Shown here piece by piece: positions 26,337 through 35,951 of a DNA stretch of 64,000 nucleotides (its first letter is position 1; each line of letters opens with the position of its first letter). The translations under genes and the position numbers were made by a program. Origin of the DNA: JAAXGX01 sp965203565. Its GTDB lineage: Bacteria; Acidobacteriota; Vicinamibacteria; Vicinamibacterales; UBA8438. The stretch spans positions 2,232,001-2,296,000 of the forward strand of contig OZ241896.1 of assembly GCA_965203565.1 (NCBI GenBank), read 5' to 3'. Under the pieces are notes generated by a model. The model was not told where the DNA came from. It searched no databases and was given only the letters and a program-made list of their open reading frames with translations.

Positions 26337-27770
26337 ATGGACTTCAAGTCGTACGCGCTCGACCCGGCCATCTACGACGAGATGCTCCAGCCGGACGGCG
26401 CGCCGCGCGAGCACTGCCGCCCGCTCCACGAAGCGCTCGGCCGGCTATCGGCGGCGGAGCTCGGCGAGATTCGGGACCGGGTCGCCCGCGCGTTCCTCAA
26501 CGAAGGGATCACCTTCACCGTCTACGGCGAGGGCGACGCCGACGAGCGGATCATCCCTATCGACTGCCTGCCCCGGATCCTTCCGGGCGCCGAGTGGCGG
26601 CGGCTCGAAGCGGGCCTGGCGCAGCGCATCGCCGCCCTGAACCGGTTCCTGGCCGACGTCTACGGCGAGGCCCGCGCGGTGCGCGACGGCGTCGTGCCGG
26701 AGGACCTGGTGCGCGGCTGCCCCCACTACCGCCCCGAGCTGCGCGGATTCGCCGCGCCGCACGGCGCCTGGGCCGTCGTCTGCGGCGCCGACCTGGTGCG
26801 GACGAACGACGGCTTCCAGGTGCTGGAGGACAACCTGCGCGTGCCGTCCGGCGTGTCGTACATGATCGCGAACCGGAAGGCGGTGAAGTCGAACCTGCGC
26901 CGCCTCTACCGGCGCTGCCGGGTGCGGGAGGTCGAGCAGTACGGGCGCCTGCTGCGCGAGACGCTGGTCGAGCTGGCGCCGGAGGACCGCGGCGACCCGG
27001 CCGTCGCGCTGCTGACGCCCGGCGTCTACAACTCGGCGTTCTACGAGCACCTGTTCCTCGCCCACGAGATCGGGGCGGAGCTGGTGGAGGGGCGCGACCT
27101 GCTGGTCCGGGACGGACGGGTCTGGATGCGGACGACGGAGGGGCTGCGGCGCGTCGACGTGATCTACCGGCGCGTGGACGACGACTTCCTCGACCCGCGG
27201 GCGTTCCGGCCCGACTCGCTCCTCGGCGTCCCCGGGCTGCTGGAGGCGTACCGGCGGGGCGGCGTGACGCTGGCGAACGCGCCGGGGACCGGGGTGGCCG
27301 ACGACAAGAGCGTGTACGCGTACGTGCCGGACCTGATCCGGTACTACCTGGGCGAGGACCCGATCCTGGCCAACGTGCCGACCCGGATCTGCCGCCGGCC
27401 GGAAGACCTGGAGTACACGCTCGACAACCTCGATCGGCTGGTCGTCAAGCGGGTCGGCGAGTCGGGCGGGTACGGCATGCTGGTCGGTCCCCACGCCACG
27501 GCCGCCGAGCGCGACGCCTACGCCCGGGAGCTCCGCGCCAACCCGGCCGACTTCATCGCGCAGCCGACCCTGGCGCTCTCGCGCGCCCCCTGCTTCATCG
27601 ACGGCCGCGCCGAACCGCGCCACGTCGACCTGCGCCTGTTCGTCCTGACCGGCCGGGAGACGCGCGTCGCGCCGGGCGCCTTCTGCCGGGTCGCGCTCCG
27701 CCGGGGCAGCCTGGTGGTGAACTCCAGCCAGGGCGGCGGCGGCAAGGACGTCTGGGTGCTGGACGACTGA
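26337..27770 (+). CDS. Circularly permuted ATP-grasp type 2 family protein
   Basis: Protein of 477 residues of the circularly permuted ATP-grasp family (former DUF404/DUF407). Typical blocks are FLNEGITFTVYGEGDADERI, FQVLEDNLRVPSGVSYMIAN, NAPGTGVADDKSVYAYVPDL, LVVKRVGESGGYGMLVG and the C-terminal NSSQGGGGKDVWVLDD. ATP-grasp enzymes form peptide-like bonds; this subfamily almost always travels with an alpha-E protein, as here, and is thought to make or modify a peptide-like compound. The product is unknown. The alpha-E gene begins 14 bp downstream, so they form an operon. Confidence 0.88.
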   Translation: MDFKSYALDPAIYDEMLQPDGAPREHCRPLHEALGRLSAAELGEIRDRVARAFLNEGITFTVYGEGDADERIIPIDCLPRILPGAEWRRLEAGLAQRIAALNRFLADVYGEARAVRDGVVPEDLVRGCPHYRPELRGFAAPHGAWAVVCGADLVRTNDGFQVLEDNLRVPSGVSYMIANRKAVKSNLRRLYRRCRVREVEQYGRLLRETLVELAPEDRGDPAVALLTPGVYNSAFYEHLFLAHEIGAELVEGRDLLVRDGRVWMRTTEGLRRVDVIYRRVDDDFLDPRAFRPDSLLGVPGLLEAYRRGGVTLANAPGTGVADDKSVYAYVPDLIRYYLGEDPILANVPTRICRRPEDLEYTLDNLDRLVVKRVGESGGYGMLVGPHATAAERDAYARELRANPADFIAQPTLALSRAPCFIDGRAEPRHVDLRLFVLTGRETRVAPGAFCRVALRRGSLVVNSSQGGGGKDVWVLDD

Positions 27771-27784
27771 CGGGACGACGCAGG

Positions 27785-28762
27785 ATGCTGGCGCGCGCCG
27801 CCGAGGGCCTCTACTGGATGGGCCGCTACCTGGAGCGGACGGAGCACCTCTGCCGGCTGCTGCGCGATCAGGTGGAGGCGCTCGTCGACCGGCCGGTCCG
27901 GGAGATCGACTTCGGCTGGCGCCGGATCTACGCGTCGCTCGGCCGGCGGCCGCCCGGACCGGAGGTCGGATTCACCGGCGACGACGACGACTACACGCTG
28001 GCCGACGCGTACGTCCTGGCGGACGACCTGACGTTCGAGCGGACGAACCCCGACGCGATCCGGAGCGGGTTCGCCCGGGGACGCGACAACGCCCGGCAGG
28101 TGCGCCACGCCATCAGCGCCGAGATGTGGACCTCTCTGAACGCGGCCTGGCTGCGGCTCGAAGCGCGCAGCATCGAGGAGATCTGGAGGACCGCGCCGGA
28201 GAGCTTCTACGCCGAGGTGGCGCGCGGCCTCGACACGTTCGCCGGCGCGGCCGAAACGACGATGTACCGGGACCAGGGCTGGCGCTTCCTGCAGATCGGC
28301 CGGTTCACGGAGCGCGCGCAACTGACGATCGCGCTGCTGCTGGCGCACCGGGCGTCGGTGCGGCCGCGCGACGAACCGGCGGCGGAGGACGACTGGACCA
28401 GCCTGCTGCGGGTCTGCCAGGCGTTCGACGCGTACACGCGCCGCTACGGCGTCGAGGTCCGGGCCGACCGCGCGCTCGACCTGCTGGTGAGCGATCCGCT
28501 GCTCCCCCGATCGCTCTGCCGCACGCTCGACCGGGCGGCGGCCGAGCTGGCCGCCCTCCCCGCCGGACCCGGCCCGGCCGCCGAAGCGCGGCGGCTGGCG
28601 GGCGAGCTGGCCGCGGCCGGGCGCGAGTCGCCGGTGGACCGGCGGAGCCCGGACGACCACGCGGCGCGCCTCCGGCGGCTTCTGGATCGGTGCCGCGAAC
28701 TGCACGGCCTCGTCGTCGCCGCGTACGTCGAGTACGACCTCGACGCCGCTCCGCTGCTCTAG
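27785..28762 (+). CDS. Alpha-E domain protein (DUF403)
   Basis: All-helical protein of 325 residues starting MLARAAEGLYWMGRYLERTE, the family hallmark, with GRFTERAQLTIALLL in the middle. It is the standard partner of the permuted ATP-grasp protein immediately upstream. In many genomes a transglutaminase-like protease gene completes the set; none lies directly downstream here, where a convergent DUF2290-like gene follows. The molecular function is unknown. Confidence 0.88.
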   Translation: MLARAAEGLYWMGRYLERTEHLCRLLRDQVEALVDRPVREIDFGWRRIYASLGRRPPGPEVGFTGDDDDYTLADAYVLADDLTFERTNPDAIRSGFARGRDNARQVRHAISAEMWTSLNAAWLRLEARSIEEIWRTAPESFYAEVARGLDTFAGAAETTMYRDQGWRFLQIGRFTERAQLTIALLLAHRASVRPRDEPAAEDDWTSLLRVCQAFDAYTRRYGVEVRADRALDLLVSDPLLPRSLCRTLDRAAAELAALPAGPGPAAEARRLAGELAAAGRESPVDRRSPDDHAARLRRLLDRCRELHGLVVAAYVEYDLDAAPLL

Positions 28763-28812
28763 CTGGAACGCGGCCTGGAGCACCGCCGCCGCAAGGTTCC
28801 GAAACCGCCCGA

Positions 28813-29487
28813 TCAACTCGCCGACGGCGGAACCACGACGTGCATCACCCGACGCTCCGCCGGCGCTATCGATTCGTCGAACGTCGCGCCGCCGGCCGGC
28901 ATCCGATCCGCGTCGCGTCTGGCCGGCGTGTGATAGAAGTTCCTGAGCACGAAATCGATGAACCAGTGCGGCGTCACCGGCGCGGAGACGGGAATCCGGC
29001 AATGCTCGTACTGGCCGAGCGTCAGGTGGGACTTCGGATGCGCCACCTCCGCGTGGCGTTCGTCGCGCCCGTCGTAATCGCAGCGCAACGGAAACGGCAC
29101 GACGCTTCTGGCGATCACGTCACCATGCAACTCGTCGTGGAGGTAGACGTCCGGACTGTTCTGGAACTCGTGCAGGTGCGGCGCAGGAAGGAACGCGAGC
29201 CTGTGGCGCTGAAGCCTGTCGCCGGCGAACTCGTACGCCATCTGAATCAACGCGCCGTCGAGCATCTTCACGTTGTAGACGCGCTCGCGCACGAACCACC
29301 GGTAAACGTCCGAGTACTTGAAGTTCTTCAACGCCATCGACACGTGCGCCGCGTTCGGAAAAGTGACATCGACCCGCTTCCCCGCGGGCCGCGGGAAACC
29401 AAACTGGACCCGATCGGCGAGGCCTGTCTCCACCAGACGGCGGATGCGTTCGTTCATCTGGTCCGTGATCCGCTTCACGGTCGGCAT
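28813..29487 (-). CDS. DUF2290-like protein, partner of the upstream helicase
   Basis: Protein of 224 residues. I recognise it as probably DUF2290 from the block FQNSPDVYLHDELHGDVIAR and VPFPLRCDYD, together with the later HPKSHLTLGQYEHCRIPV and PHWFIDFVLRNFYHTP. The His-rich motifs could bind metal, but no catalytic role is known. ATG at 29487 lies inside the 3' end of the helicase gene (13-bp overlap) and follows AGGGG, so the two genes are coupled. Confidence 0.7.
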   Translation of the reverse strand: MPTVKRITDQMNERIRRLVETGLADRVQFGFPRPAGKRVDVTFPNAAHVSMALKNFKYSDVYRWFVRERVYNVKMLDGALIQMAYEFAGDRLQRHRLAFLPAPHLHEFQNSPDVYLHDELHGDVIARSVVPFPLRCDYDGRDERHAEVAHPKSHLTLGQYEHCRIPVSAPVTPHWFIDFVLRNFYHTPARRDADRMPAGGATFDESIAPAERRVMHVVVPPSAS

Positions 29488-31706
29488 CGCAACCCCTGCC
29501 GCCCGCCGGCGGAATCCCGCGGCTTGGCCCGCAGTCTGTCCAGTTGTTCATCGTCCAGCCCCGCCAGCAGTCTGGCCAGCTCGTCACTCAGATCTTCGAC
29601 GTGAAGGTTGCCGGATTCGAGATCGGCGGCCAGGGCGTCAAGTTCCTTCTGACTCTTCCGCACGCGCCGGCGCTCCGCGTCCGTCATGTCTCGATGCACG
29701 ATGCGCAGGCGCTCGCGTTGCTCCTGCGACGGATAGGTGAACTGCAATTCGAAACCGCGGTCTGCGAGCTTGCGGTACTCCGCCTCGAGCGCACGCATGC
29801 CCGCGCCGACGCCAAGTACTCGCACCCACGCCTTGCTCCGCGTGATCGCCACGAACAGTTGATTGCGGAGGCGGGCGAGGTTCCGCCCCCGGCCGTGGCA
29901 GTCCTGCGCGTTGACGACGTAGACCATGCCCGCCTCGTTCCCCTTCGCCCGGTGGACCCCGGTGAAGGTCACCGAGTCGGCGTGCTCCTGAAAAAACACG
30001 TCCGCGGTCGTATCGACGCCGGCGACGTGGGAATCGATGCCGAGATCGAGCAACCGACTGCGAATCGGGCCGATTTCCTCGCGGGTCGTCAACGGATTCG
30101 GGTTGATGACCACGACGTCGTCGTGCCGCATCTCGTCCTGTTTCAAGTTCTCCGCGACGGCGTTCGCCACCCACTCGATCTGCTCTTCCTTGCTTTCGAA
30201 GCAGACGAACCGCACCAGATCGTCGAGCGGCGAATGGTCTTCGAGAAACTTCGGACTGGCGTCGGGTGTTCTGTCGAGCGTAACCCGGGCTTCCTCCCGC
30301 AGCTCCCCGTCCTTGAGTCGATACCCGATGTCGCGCCAGAGATGAGGCGAATCGAACATCTGCACCAGCCCGGTGTCTCCCGGTTTCTCCGGTTCCCGAT
30401 ATACGCCGAAACCGAGCGCGTGCGCCGCCGTCAACACCGGCCGGGAGTTCCGGTAGCACTTCTCCAGGATGAGGTCGCGCGTGTCGCCGTCGCCGTCGCC
30501 GCCGTCGAACCGGACCCGGGGCTTGCCGTCTTCGCGAACGCCGAACATCTCCTCCGGCGACGACACCGGCTCGCCCACCAGGTTCTGCAGCTCGTCGTAG
30601 GCGTACACCAGCCGGCGCGGCTCGCGCAGCGACTCGTAGCAGATCTGGAGAAACGAGTCGGGGAGATCCTGGGCTTCGTCCACGAGTATCGCGTCGTAGA
30701 GAGACTGTCCATCGTCGGACTGTCGCCACTGATCGAGCGCCTGCGCGCATATGGCGGAGAATTCGCGTCCCCGGAACCGCCGTCTGGCGGATCCGAAGTC
30801 GAAGTAATCCAGACCATGCGTCCGGCAGAACTCGAAGTACAGTCCGTCCCGATCTTCCGGGCCCGGCGCGCCCCAGGCGTTGACGATGCGCAGCGTGCTC
30901 CAGTCCGGCTCTTCGCCCGTCTGTTCGATCGAGAAGTTGTTGATCAGGCGGCGGAAGTGCCCCTTGAGCGAGCGGGTGTTGAACGTGACGGCGATCCGCC
31001 ACTCGGGATGCTGAGCGTGCAGGTAAGCGGCCTTCAGCGCAAGGACGATGGTCTTGCCCGAGCCCGCGAGACCGCGGATGCGCTGCACGCCGTCCACGGT
31101 TTCGATGACTGCTCTCCCCTGGGTGACGTCAAGGGTGGCGATGGAATCCTCCAGTTTCTTCAACCTTGCGCCGCGGGAGTCCGGCCGGTCCGCCGAGCGC
31201 CTGCGGCGGCTCCTGCGGATGGCCGAGACGCTTTCGATCGCGGACAGCGCGGTTTCGTACGTGTGGCGGTCCCGCTTCTTCCACTCGAAGTTCAGCATCG
31301 CCTGCGGGAGCTTGGCGTGATCGGCGATCGGATAGCCGGGGTCGACTTCCTTCTCGTCGACGCGGACTCTGGGAGCGAACGACAGCGCATGAATTGGAAT
31401 GGCGAGCTCGCGCCCCCGCGTCAGCTCCCGGCGCATCCGTAACCGGCCTTCGAGCCGATTCGCGGAGTCGTCCTGCCGCGCCTCATAGCCGTCGAGCGCC
31501 TCGCCTTCGACGAGATCGAAAACGACGAGTCCGCGCTCCGGCGACACCAGCAGCGCATCAATGCGGTGGCGGCCCTCCGGCGCGGCGACGATCGGATAGC
31601 CGATGAACAGATGGCCGGAGACGTCGCGGCAGTCGGCGATCGCCGAGATCAGCTCGCTGCTCGCCGCCGGCTTGTCGTTGGCGCCACGAATGACAGAGAC
31701 GCTCAT
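29475..31706 (-). CDS. UvrD-like SF1 helicase with degenerate nuclease-like N-terminus
   Basis: Protein of 743 residues. The N-terminal 100 residues resemble a nuclease-related (NERD-like) domain: RIDALLVSPERGLVVFDLVEG, but the usual E-x-K pair is not conserved. The helicase core shows GLAGSGKTIV (212-221), LVDEAQDLPDSF (motif II), VTFTGVHRAKGNEAGMVYVV (motif V region) and FVAITRSKAWVRV (motif VI). ATG at 31706 follows GGAGGG. It overlaps the DUF2290-like gene, making a compact two-gene cassette next to recQ and divergent from it. A repair or defence role is inference. Confidence 0.82.
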   Translation of the reverse strand: MSVSVIRGANDKPAASSELISAIADCRDVSGHLFIGYPIVAAPEGRHRIDALLVSPERGLVVFDLVEGEALDGYEARQDDSANRLEGRLRMRRELTRGRELAIPIHALSFAPRVRVDEKEVDPGYPIADHAKLPQAMLNFEWKKRDRHTYETALSAIESVSAIRRSRRRRSADRPDSRGARLKKLEDSIATLDVTQGRAVIETVDGVQRIRGLAGSGKTIVLALKAAYLHAQHPEWRIAVTFNTRSLKGHFRRLINNFSIEQTGEEPDWSTLRIVNAWGAPGPEDRDGLYFEFCRTHGLDYFDFGSARRRFRGREFSAICAQALDQWRQSDDGQSLYDAILVDEAQDLPDSFLQICYESLREPRRLVYAYDELQNLVGEPVSSPEEMFGVREDGKPRVRFDGGDGDGDTRDLILEKCYRNSRPVLTAAHALGFGVYREPEKPGDTGLVQMFDSPHLWRDIGYRLKDGELREEARVTLDRTPDASPKFLEDHSPLDDLVRFVCFESKEEQIEWVANAVAENLKQDEMRHDDVVVINPNPLTTREEIGPIRSRLLDLGIDSHVAGVDTTADVFFQEHADSVTFTGVHRAKGNEAGMVYVVNAQDCHGRGRNLARLRNQLFVAITRSKAWVRVLGVGAGMRALEAEYRKLADRGFELQFTYPSQEQRERLRIVHRDMTDAERRRVRKSQKELDALAADLESGNLHVEDLSDELARLLAGLDDEQLDRLRAKPRDSAGGRQGLRCRP

Positions 31707-31781
31707 GATCCCTCCGTACCCATTATGCGCCATCGGCCGGACTTCGACGACAGCGGCGCGCCGGTGGTACGATCCGCCGCA

Positions 31782-33608
31782 ATGCCCGGCGTCGCGCAGG
31801 AGCTGCTCGAACGCGTCTTCGGCTACGACCGGTTCCGGGGACAGCAGGAAGCGATCATCGAGCACACGATAGCGGGCGGCGACAGCCTCGTGCTGATGCC
31901 GACCGGCGGCGGCAAGTCGCTCTGCTACCAGATTCCGGCCCTGGCGCGCCGCGGCGCGGCGGTGGTCGTCTCGCCGCTGATCGCCCTGATGCGCGACCAG
32001 GTCGACGGGCTGCTCCAGGCCGGGGTGCGGGCCGCCTGCCTCAACTCCACCCTGTCGTACGGCGAGGTCCGCGACGTCGAGGCCCGGCTGCGCGCCGGCC
32101 GGATCGACCTGCTGTACGCCGCCCCCGAACGGCTGCTCGGCGAACGGACCCTCACGCTGCTGGGCGAAGCGGAGATCGCGCTGCTCGCGATAGACGAGGC
32201 GCACTGCGTCTCGCAGTGGGGGCACGACTTCCGCCCGGAGTACCTCGAGCTGTCGGTGCTGCACGAGCGGTTCCCGGACGTGCCGCGGATGGCGCTCACC
32301 GCCACCGCGGACGGCCCGACCCGGCGCGAGATCCTCGCCCGGCTCGAGCTGGCGGACGCCCGCGTGTTCACCAGCGGGTTCGACCGGCCGAACATCCGGT
32401 ACCGCGTCGTGCCGAAGGCGAGCCCGCGCGATCAGCTCCTGCGGCTGATCGACGGCGAGCACCGCGGCGATGCAGGCATCGTCTACTGCCTGTCGCGCCG
32501 CAAGGTGGAGGAGACGGCCGAGTGGCTGCGTGCGCAGCGGATCGACGCCCGCCCCTACCATGCGGGCCTCGGCGCCCGGGAGCGGGCCGCGGCGCAGGAC
32601 GCGTTCGTGCGCGGCGAGGGGGTGGTGATCGTGGCGACGATTGCGTTCGGCATGGGGATCGACAAGCCGGACGTCCGGTTCGTCGCGCATCTCGACCTGC
32701 CGAAGAGCCTGGAGGCGTACTACCAGGAGACCGGCCGGGCCGGGCGCGACGGGCTGCCCGCCACCGCGTGGATGGCGTACGGCATCCAGGACGTGATGAC
32801 GCTGCGCCAGATGGTCGACGGCTCGGAGGCGGGCGAAGCCCAGAAGCGGATCGAGATCCGGAAGCTCGACGCGATGCTCGGCTACTGCGAGCTGGCGACC
32901 TGCCGGCGCCGGGCGCTGCTCGACTATTTCGGCGACACGCTCGACGGCCCGTGCGGCAACTGCGACAACTGCCTCCAGCCGCCCGAGGCGTGGGACGCGA
33001 CCGCCGCGGCGCAGCAGGCGTTGTCGTGCGTCTACCGGACCGGGCAGCGGTTCGGGGCGGGGTACGTCATCGACGTTCTGCGCGGCAAGGACGACGGCCG
33101 GATCCGGCGGTTCGGCCACGACCGGCTCCCGACGTTCGGCGTCGGCGCGGACCTCGCGGCCGGAGAGTGGCGCTCGGTCGTCCGGCAGCTCGTGGCGCGC
33201 GGTCTGCTCAGCGTCGACGTCGACGGCTACGGGGCGCTGCGGCTGACCGAAGCGGCGCGGCCGGTGCTGCGGGGCGACGCGCAGGTGGAGCTCCGGCGGG
33301 ACGCCGCGCCGCGGCCGCCGCGCCGGTCACGCGCGGCGCGCAGCAAGGCCGCGGCGGCGCTCGGCGGCGCGAACACGGAGCTGTTCGACGCGCTCCGCGC
33401 CCGGCGGCGCGAGCTGGCGAAAGAGCAGAACGTCCCGCCGTACGTCATCTTCCACGACGCGAGCCTGGTCGAGATGGCGGAGCGGCGGCCGGGAACGCTC
33501 GACGAGTTCGCCGCCATCCCGGGCGTCGGCGCGGCGAAACTCGACCGGTACGGCGCGGCCTTTCTCGACGTCATCCGCGCGCACGCGCCGGCGGAGGAGG
33601 GCGCGTGA
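31782..33608 (+). CDS. recQ: RecQ family ATP-dependent DNA helicase
   Basis: 3'-5' DNA helicase of recombination and repair, 608 residues. It shows Walker A TGGGKS (41-46), DEAH box followed by CVSQWGHDFRPEY, motif VI QETGRAGRDG, the RecQ zinc domain (CELATCRRRALLDYF...CGNCDNC), a winged-helix RQC region and a C-terminal HRDC domain (about 540-600). ATG at 31782 begins the conserved fold. It is divergent from the UvrD-like helicase with 75 bp between them. Confidence 0.95.
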   Translation: MPGVAQELLERVFGYDRFRGQQEAIIEHTIAGGDSLVLMPTGGGKSLCYQIPALARRGAAVVVSPLIALMRDQVDGLLQAGVRAACLNSTLSYGEVRDVEARLRAGRIDLLYAAPERLLGERTLTLLGEAEIALLAIDEAHCVSQWGHDFRPEYLELSVLHERFPDVPRMALTATADGPTRREILARLELADARVFTSGFDRPNIRYRVVPKASPRDQLLRLIDGEHRGDAGIVYCLSRRKVEETAEWLRAQRIDARPYHAGLGARERAAAQDAFVRGEGVVIVATIAFGMGIDKPDVRFVAHLDLPKSLEAYYQETGRAGRDGLPATAWMAYGIQDVMTLRQMVDGSEAGEAQKRIEIRKLDAMLGYCELATCRRRALLDYFGDTLDGPCGNCDNCLQPPEAWDATAAAQQALSCVYRTGQRFGAGYVIDVLRGKDDGRIRRFGHDRLPTFGVGADLAAGEWRSVVRQLVARGLLSVDVDGYGALRLTEAARPVLRGDAQVELRRDAAPRPPRRSRAARSKAAAALGGANTELFDALRARRRELAKEQNVPPYVIFHDASLVEMAERRPGTLDEFAAIPGVGAAKLDRYGAAFLDVIRAHAPAEEGA

Positions 33609-33618
33609 ACGCGCGCGG

Positions 33619-34551
33619 TCACCGGCTCACGTGAATCGTGACGTCGTCGTAGTCGATCAGCCCGCCGTCGTGGGCGAGCGCCCGGAGCACGTAGACGCCC
33701 GGCTCGCTGAACGTCGCCCGGACCGTCCACCGGTTGCCGGGCGGGACGGGCGGCGTCTCCCAGCCGGTGGACCAGGGCGAGTCGCCGCCGTCCCGGCGGT
33801 CCTGCCACACCTTGGTCTGCGGCGGGTCGAAGACGACCTCGCCCGGGCCGCGGTACCGGTACCAGGACAGCCGCAGCCCGGTGGCCGAATTCGGGACGAA
33901 GTGGCTCTCGCCGATCAGGTAGGTCGAGATCGATCTCGGCGCAGGCTTCCCGTCGTCGGTGGCGACCGCACTCAACCTGACCGGCTCGCCGGCGCTGACG
34001 TCGAGCGTCTTCGGACCCTCCACCGTCAGTTGCGGCGGGACGTTCCCGATCATGTCAGGGTGGAACCCGGTCACCCCGCCGGCGCCGAAGTTGGCCATCA
34101 TCACCGTCTCGTCGACCACGTACTCCGGCCGCAGCGTCGCGTACGCCCGCTCGGTCACCCCGTTGCTCGTCAGCGTCCAGACGATCTCGCTGTCGCCGAA
34201 GTCGGCCGGGACCGGAACCTTGAAGACGAACTGGTTGCGCCGCGGAAAGAAGTGGGTCGGCTGCCCGAGGTCGGGACCGTCCGGCTCCATGTGGTTGCCC
34301 GGTCCGACCGGCACGTCGATCTCCTCCTCCCAGTTCCGGTTGTAGTACCCGAACCAGAGGTCGATCGAACCGTCGTCGTGCCGCCAGAACCCTTCGTACG
34401 AGGGCGCGACGTTCTGGCCGCGCGCCGGGGCCTGCGCGCCGGTGACGGCCGGGGCCGCCAGCAGGACGGCCGCGGCGGCGGCGAACGCCGTCCCGGCCGC
34501 CGCCTGAGCGAGCCGGGGAAGCCGGACGCAGCGCGAGAGCGGGGCCGGCAT
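33619..34551 (-). CDS. Secreted protein with Ig/PKD-like domain, function unknown
   Basis: Protein of 310 residues with a signal peptide (about residues 1-40, cleavage near TGAQA). It contains blocks such as YEGFWRHDDGSIDLWFGYYN, HFFPRRNQFVFKVPVPADFG and a late PKD/cadherin-like sandwich (EPGVYVLRALAHDGG). The ATG lies 2 bp after the stop of the cytochrome/monooxygenase-like gene, so they are co-transcribed. It is probably an extracytoplasmic partner of that protein. I do not recognise a named family. Confidence 0.62.
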   Translation of the reverse strand: MPAPLSRCVRLPRLAQAAAGTAFAAAAAVLLAAPAVTGAQAPARGQNVAPSYEGFWRHDDGSIDLWFGYYNRNWEEEIDVPVGPGNHMEPDGPDLGQPTHFFPRRNQFVFKVPVPADFGDSEIVWTLTSNGVTERAYATLRPEYVVDETVMMANFGAGGVTGFHPDMIGNVPPQLTVEGPKTLDVSAGEPVRLSAVATDDGKPAPRSISTYLIGESHFVPNSATGLRLSWYRYRGPGEVVFDPPQTKVWQDRRDGGDSPWSTGWETPPVPPGNRWTVRATFSEPGVYVLRALAHDGGLIDYDDVTIHVSR

Positions 34552-34553
34552 CG

Positions 34554-35951
34554 TCAGTTCTGCCCCTGCGCCGGGAGGCCCGTCTCCGGGAGATCCTCGA
34601 AGCCGCACAGCGGGCAGCCGAGCACCGTCTCCCCCTTGGCCAGGTTCAGCCGTTCGCGGCGCATCGCCATCTCCTCGGCGAACTGCTCGTCGGTCAGCTC
34701 GATCGTCGGCGCGATCAGGATCGCCATGTTGTCGATCGACCGGTGGCCCAAGCCGCCCCAGTTGCGCGGGTCGACGACGTTCCTGTTGGAGGGCGTGGTG
34801 TCGAAGTACGCCGTGATGTGGATCAGCGTCCCCTTCGGCAGGATCGGCGCGGCGTCGTCGTCGTACTTGTACACCTTCACCCAGTTGTGGTCGTACCCGG
34901 CGCAGTTGAGCACCTCGGTCCGGCCGCCCCAGATCGCCTCCATGCACATCCGGACCCCGGCCGCGTGCATGTGCGGCTCGAACGTCGTGAACTTCGTGTG
35001 CTCGCGCAGCGTCCGGTAGATGTGGACCTCCTGCCCGGCCTGCATGGCGCGGAGATCGATCTCGCCGTTCCCGAACGTCAGATCGCCGAGCTGCCGCTGC
35101 GGCGCGTATCCCCGGGGATGGAACTTGTACCCCACCCGCAGGAATGCGGTGGTGTCCTCCCCGTTCGCGTGCATGTGGATGGAGGGGAAGACGAGCTGCG
35201 AGCCGGCCTTCATCAGCCGGCCGGCCAGCTCGTCGAAGAACTCGGCGTTGCGCCCGACCTCGTGGGGACTGCCGATCGTCTGCGACGGCATCCCGTTCGC
35301 GTCGAGCATCGCGTGGATGGCGTGGTGGAAGATGAACTTGCCGCCGGTCCCGCCCTGCACGTCGCTGATCTCCTTGACCTGCACCGCGGAGACGTAGCGA
35401 TCCTCCTCCAGGCCGGTCGGCGTCGGCGCGAGCGCGCCCCACCAGTCGGGCGCCTCGGCCGCCATCGACACCGGCTCCGTATCGACGACCAGGTCCGGCT
35501 CGCCGAAAGCCCACTCTTCCGCCGCGGACCACACGACAGGCGGCGGCAGGTCGGCCGGGTTCCCGCGCGGAGCGCCGGCGTCCGCCCAGGCGGCGATCGT
35601 CTCGATCTCCGCCTCGCTCAGCGAGATGTCGTCCTTGAACGCCTGGATGCCGACGTTCTTCTCGATGAACCAGGGCGGCATCACCCCCATCCGGTTCCGG
35701 AGCCCGGTCCGCTGCTTGATGCTGCGCGCCCAGGGGCGCACCTCTTCGTAGGTGATGAGCGACATCGGGGCCACCGAATTCGGGCGGTGGCAGCTTTGGC
35801 AACTGCGCTGCAGGATCGGCGCGACGTCCTTCGTGAAGGTGACCTCGCCGGCTGCGGACGACCCTGCCGACGCCGGCGCCGCCAGCGCCGCGGCCAGCGC
35901 CAGCGCGCCGGCGCCGACCGCTCTCGAAACCGCGTGGGAAGACGATTGCAT
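34554..35951 (-). CDS. Secreted cytochrome c / copper monooxygenase-like protein
   Basis: Protein of 465 residues. After a signal peptide, one CxxCH haem site (CQSCHRPN, near residue 53) sits in an N-terminal cytochrome-c-like domain that includes MGVMPPWFIEKNVGI. The rest resembles type II copper ascorbate-dependent monooxygenases: FHHAIHAM, FPSIHMHANGEDTT and TFEPHMHAAGVRM give His pairs that could bind two coppers. The C-terminus has a CPLC pair. It lies in the periplasm by prediction and would need the ccm operon at 41.7-49.3 kb for haem attachment. Substrate unknown. AGGGGC precedes the ATG. Confidence 0.75.
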   Translation of the reverse strand: MQSSSHAVSRAVGAGALALAAALAAPASAGSSAAGEVTFTKDVAPILQRSCQSCHRPNSVAPMSLITYEEVRPWARSIKQRTGLRNRMGVMPPWFIEKNVGIQAFKDDISLSEAEIETIAAWADAGAPRGNPADLPPPVVWSAAEEWAFGEPDLVVDTEPVSMAAEAPDWWGALAPTPTGLEEDRYVSAVQVKEISDVQGGTGGKFIFHHAIHAMLDANGMPSQTIGSPHEVGRNAEFFDELAGRLMKAGSQLVFPSIHMHANGEDTTAFLRVGYKFHPRGYAPQRQLGDLTFGNGEIDLRAMQAGQEVHIYRTLREHTKFTTFEPHMHAAGVRMCMEAIWGGRTEVLNCAGYDHNWVKVYKYDDDAAPILPKGTLIHITAYFDTTPSNRNVVDPRNWGGLGHRSIDNMAILIAPTIELTDEQFAEEMAMRRERLNLAKGETVLGCPLCGFEDLPETGLPAQGQN

